From an uncultured Bacteroidota bacterium (lineage in GTDB: Bacteria > Bacteroidota > Bacteroidia > Flavobacteriales > Flavobacteriaceae), in assembly GCA_902546725.1 (NCBI GenBank), contig CACCLB010000003.1:62001-126000 (forward strand): a stretch of 64,000 nucleotides of DNA, given 5' to 3'. The notes beneath the pieces were generated by a model. That model was not told the origin of the DNA, did no database searches, and worked only from the letters and a program-made list of their open reading frames with translations. This document shows positions 62,361-64,000 of the stretch, piece after piece. A program made the translations under genes and the position numbers. Positions within the stretch are counted from its first letter, which is position 1, and each line of letters starts with the position of its first letter.

Positions 62361-62604
62361 AATTCAAGTTTATTCAGGATATACAATAAATCGAGATCCG
62401 ATCTTTCTTCTAAAACTTATCTGATTTCAAACAATTTTTTTTGAACTAACAATTCTCTCAATAATTAAATAAAACCAACCTCGACAATCTCTTGTTTAAT
62501 GATTAAAATTTATGGGACAACTAACTCAGGATTGAAGTATAAACCTTACATAATGTGTAAAGTTGTATTTTCTATATATTTAATTATAAATCGATTAACC
62601 TAAT
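62361..62604. other. AT-rich non-coding stretch
   Basis: No coding region of any length and no RNA gene that I can see between the operator array and the second repeat copy. It has one imperfect dyad-like patch, TTACATAATGTGTAA near 62547-62561. Very AT-rich, consistent with the end of an inserted segment. Confidence 0.5.
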
Positions 62605-62626
62605 GGTCTGATTCCTGGAGGTACCA
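62605..62626 (+). repeat. direct repeat, distal copy of the tRNA-Phe 3' end
   Basis: Twenty of 22 bases identical to 61261-61282; the 17 bases GATTCCTGGAGGTACCA are identical. No other part of a tRNA gene is present here, so it is a fragment, as expected for the far end of an inserted segment of about 1.34 kb. Confidence 0.65.
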
Positions 62627-62645
62627 TCACCTAAACCCGTAATGA

Positions 62646-62672
62646 CGCAATGATGGCTCTTGCGAGTTTTTT
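62646..62672 (+). terminator. possible terminator downstream of the distal repeat
   Basis: CGCAA / TTGCG short stem with a 9-base loop, then AG and a TTTTTT run. If the repeat marks an insertion, this may be the original tRNA-Phe terminator. Confidence 0.4.
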
Positions 62673-62685
62673 ATATAATATAACC

Positions 62686-64000
62686 CTAAAACGTATTAAT
62701 TTTACTATCCATCCAAATTAGTCTATTGGAAATCCAATCTTTTAAATAATTTATTTCTTCAGGATATGAGCCGCCAATAAATTCGTTTGGCCACACATAC
62801 TCTCCCAAAATTTGCCATCTCCTAAAATTAGCTTCACCACTACCAGAGGATTCAAAAAGACTAACATAATTATCAATCTTGGAAAGAATAATATTTTCAC
62901 TCAATTCATTATTCCTCAAGGTATTCCACCTTTGTTGTAATAAACTTTTAAAATTGGGATCCTCCATAAATCGATTCCACCAAAATGGAATTTGCAAAAA
63001 GTCATCAGAACATCTTTCATTAAATTTATAAGCCCATACATCATATCTTCCCCCTCCACAATAATTTGCATTTCCAAAGGCTAAATTAAAATCCCAAATT
63101 GGACCTATTGATAGTAATTCATTCTTATCCTTTACCAACCATGTGCTCAAACGATATCCATCCACATTATTTGACAATTCATTCAATATGAAAAAATCTA
63201 CAAAACTATCTACATCAATATATTTTGAATATCCATTTTCAGTATCTGAAAATTGATTTGAATTCAATACAGTCTCAAATGAGTTTATATATGATTTTAT
63301 ATAATTTCTTTGTTCGTCTGTAATATCTTCTTCGTCTGGAGTGTCAAAAACAAAACTAATTTGCTGATTATTGGTCGAATTTGGTGGGGGTATAGATGAA
63401 GTAAAGGAATTTAATTGATCATATGAATCTTCTTTATCAAGTTTTAGGATGTATCCACCAGTTAAATCTTCTCCTTCATTTTCACTTGATTTAAGTTTAT
63501 TGATGTCTATTCGATATTTGTCTCTTTTAAGTTTTTCCATTAGGATATAAAGACCATCATATATATTGTTTAAAATAAGTTCGACAAATACTAATCTTGA
63601 AGAATACCTTCCCATATCACGTGAAAGATCGTAGATTAATGCATTTCGAATCAGACTTTTATCACTGTAAGGTGCGTGTAAAATCCAATCTTCTTCTTCC
63701 GGTAATCCCAATAAGGAGACATCTAAATCTTCATTTTCTGAATCACGTGTTTCAAACCCGTATTGCTTTTTTGGAAACATTTGTGAAGATTGTCCTCTAA
63801 TTTCAATTCCAATAAAACCTTCATAAGTCAACTCTCCTTTATTTTCAATTGACATTTCAGCTATAATTTTTGGCTCATCAGGAATTTCTTGACCGTTAGT
63901 ATTGACGAAAACTTGAGGCAATTTATCCGCTACCGGTATCTCAACTATTTGAACTGCTGTTGTGTCAACTGTATCTTCGGAATCCGAACATGAACCTAAT
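62686..64000 (-). CDS. CotH-kinase-family lipoprotein, 5' end beyond the window
   Basis: Open to the right edge, about 437 residues in view. At the edge the sequence reads Leu-Gly-Ser-Cys-Ser-Asp, a lipobox, so only the signal peptide is missing. The CotH domain covers most of the rest: 'GRYSSRLVFVELILNNIYDGLYILMEKLKRDKYRI', 'GGYILKLDKED', and 'IGPIWDFNLAFGNANYCGG' with the conserved Asp-Phe. The family phosphorylates spore-coat proteins in Bacillus and occurs in secreted form in many Bacteroidota with unknown targets. It probably sits on the outer face of the cell. Confidence 0.88.
   Translation of the reverse strand, partial: LGSCSDSEDTVDTTAVQIVEIPVADKLPQVFVNTNGQEIPDEPKIIAEMSIENKGELTYEGFIGIEIRGQSSQMFPKKQYGFETRDSENEDLDVSLLGLPEEEDWILHAPYSDKSLIRNALIYDLSRDMGRYSSRLVFVELILNNIYDGLYILMEKLKRDKYRIDINKLKSSENEGEDLTGGYILKLDKEDSYDQLNSFTSSIPPPNSTNNQQISFVFDTPDEEDITDEQRNYIKSYINSFETVLNSNQFSDTENGYSKYIDVDSFVDFFILNELSNNVDGYRLSTWLVKDKNELLSIGPIWDFNLAFGNANYCGGGRYDVWAYKFNERCSDDFLQIPFWWNRFMEDPNFKSLLQQRWNTLRNNELSENIILSKIDNYVSLFESSGSGEANFRRWQILGEYVWPNEFIGGSYPEEINYLKDWISNRLIWMDSKINTF

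Noticed and set aside
61283-62604. Integrase or transposase within the tRNA-Phe insertion
   Set aside because: All readable frames were considered; none has recombinase motifs.
1-64000. CRISPR arrays, insertion sequences, rRNA genes
   Set aside because: No regularly spaced repeats, no transposase-like proteins and no rRNA sequence seen.

Overview
The window is about 64 kb of chromosome from a low-GC, gene-dense member of the Flavobacteriia (Bacteroidota). The evidence is the intact gliding/type IX secretion cluster gldK-gldL-gldM-gldN, Bacteroidota-type promoters (TTTG, 19-21 bases, TAnnTTTG), a mevalonate-pathway pair (HMG-CoA reductase plus a GYDI-motif GHMP kinase), the NagB/PIG-L fusion and the almost total lack of Shine-Dalgarno sequences. 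I cannot name the species. Nearly all of the window is core housekeeping genome. The accessory-looking part is the right end after the tRNA-Phe gene (about 61.28-64.0 kb).

Layout. 0.1-6 kb: two related small lipoproteins, a bifunctional glucosamine-6-phosphate deaminase/deacetylase, and a SulP permease gene broken by a one-base frameshift. 6-18.3 kb: trxB, an ABC-F ATPase, an FAD oxidoreductase, the gldKLMN operon, an arginase-fold protein with a damaged metal site, and topA. 18.4-23.3 kb: a sulfur module made of a Crp/Fnr regulator, a second and intact SulP permease, a persulfide-dioxygenase/rhodanese protein of CstB architecture and a split YeeE/YedE transporter. Its two internal promoters carry Crp-type dyads at identical spacing. 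23.4-29.8 kb: miaB, a sigma-54 activator, lptE, secG, groES-groEL. 31-38.7 kb: fRMsr-type GAF protein, purH, and the rod-shape operon mreB-mreC-mreD-mrdA-rodA. 38.7-47 kb: ABC permease, tail-specific protease, surE, lpxB, a frameshifted comEC, a thioredoxin-fold protein. 47-53 kb: peptide use (POT transporter and DPP-IV) and isoprenoid synthesis. 53-61.1 kb: an envelope-biogenesis operon running coaX, outer-membrane protein, TPR protein, lptC, small membrane protein, CNNM/CBS protein, with a PpiD-like foldase just downstream.

61.2-64 kb: tRNA-Phe with a perfect promoter. A 22-base stretch at its 3' end is repeated (20/22) 1,344 bases downstream. Between the copies lies a three-gene cassette (small lipoprotein, membrane protein, Xre regulator) preceded by three phased dyads that sit on a consensus promoter. 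This looks like a small tRNA-targeted insertion without a visible integrase. A CotH-kinase lipoprotein runs off the right edge.

Most worth following up: the shared operator geometry in the sulfur module, the tRNA-Phe insertion with its self-contained regulated cassette, the two frameshifts (sulP, comEC), the degenerate arginase-fold protein beside the T9SS genes, and two very small proteins (59 and 47 residues).
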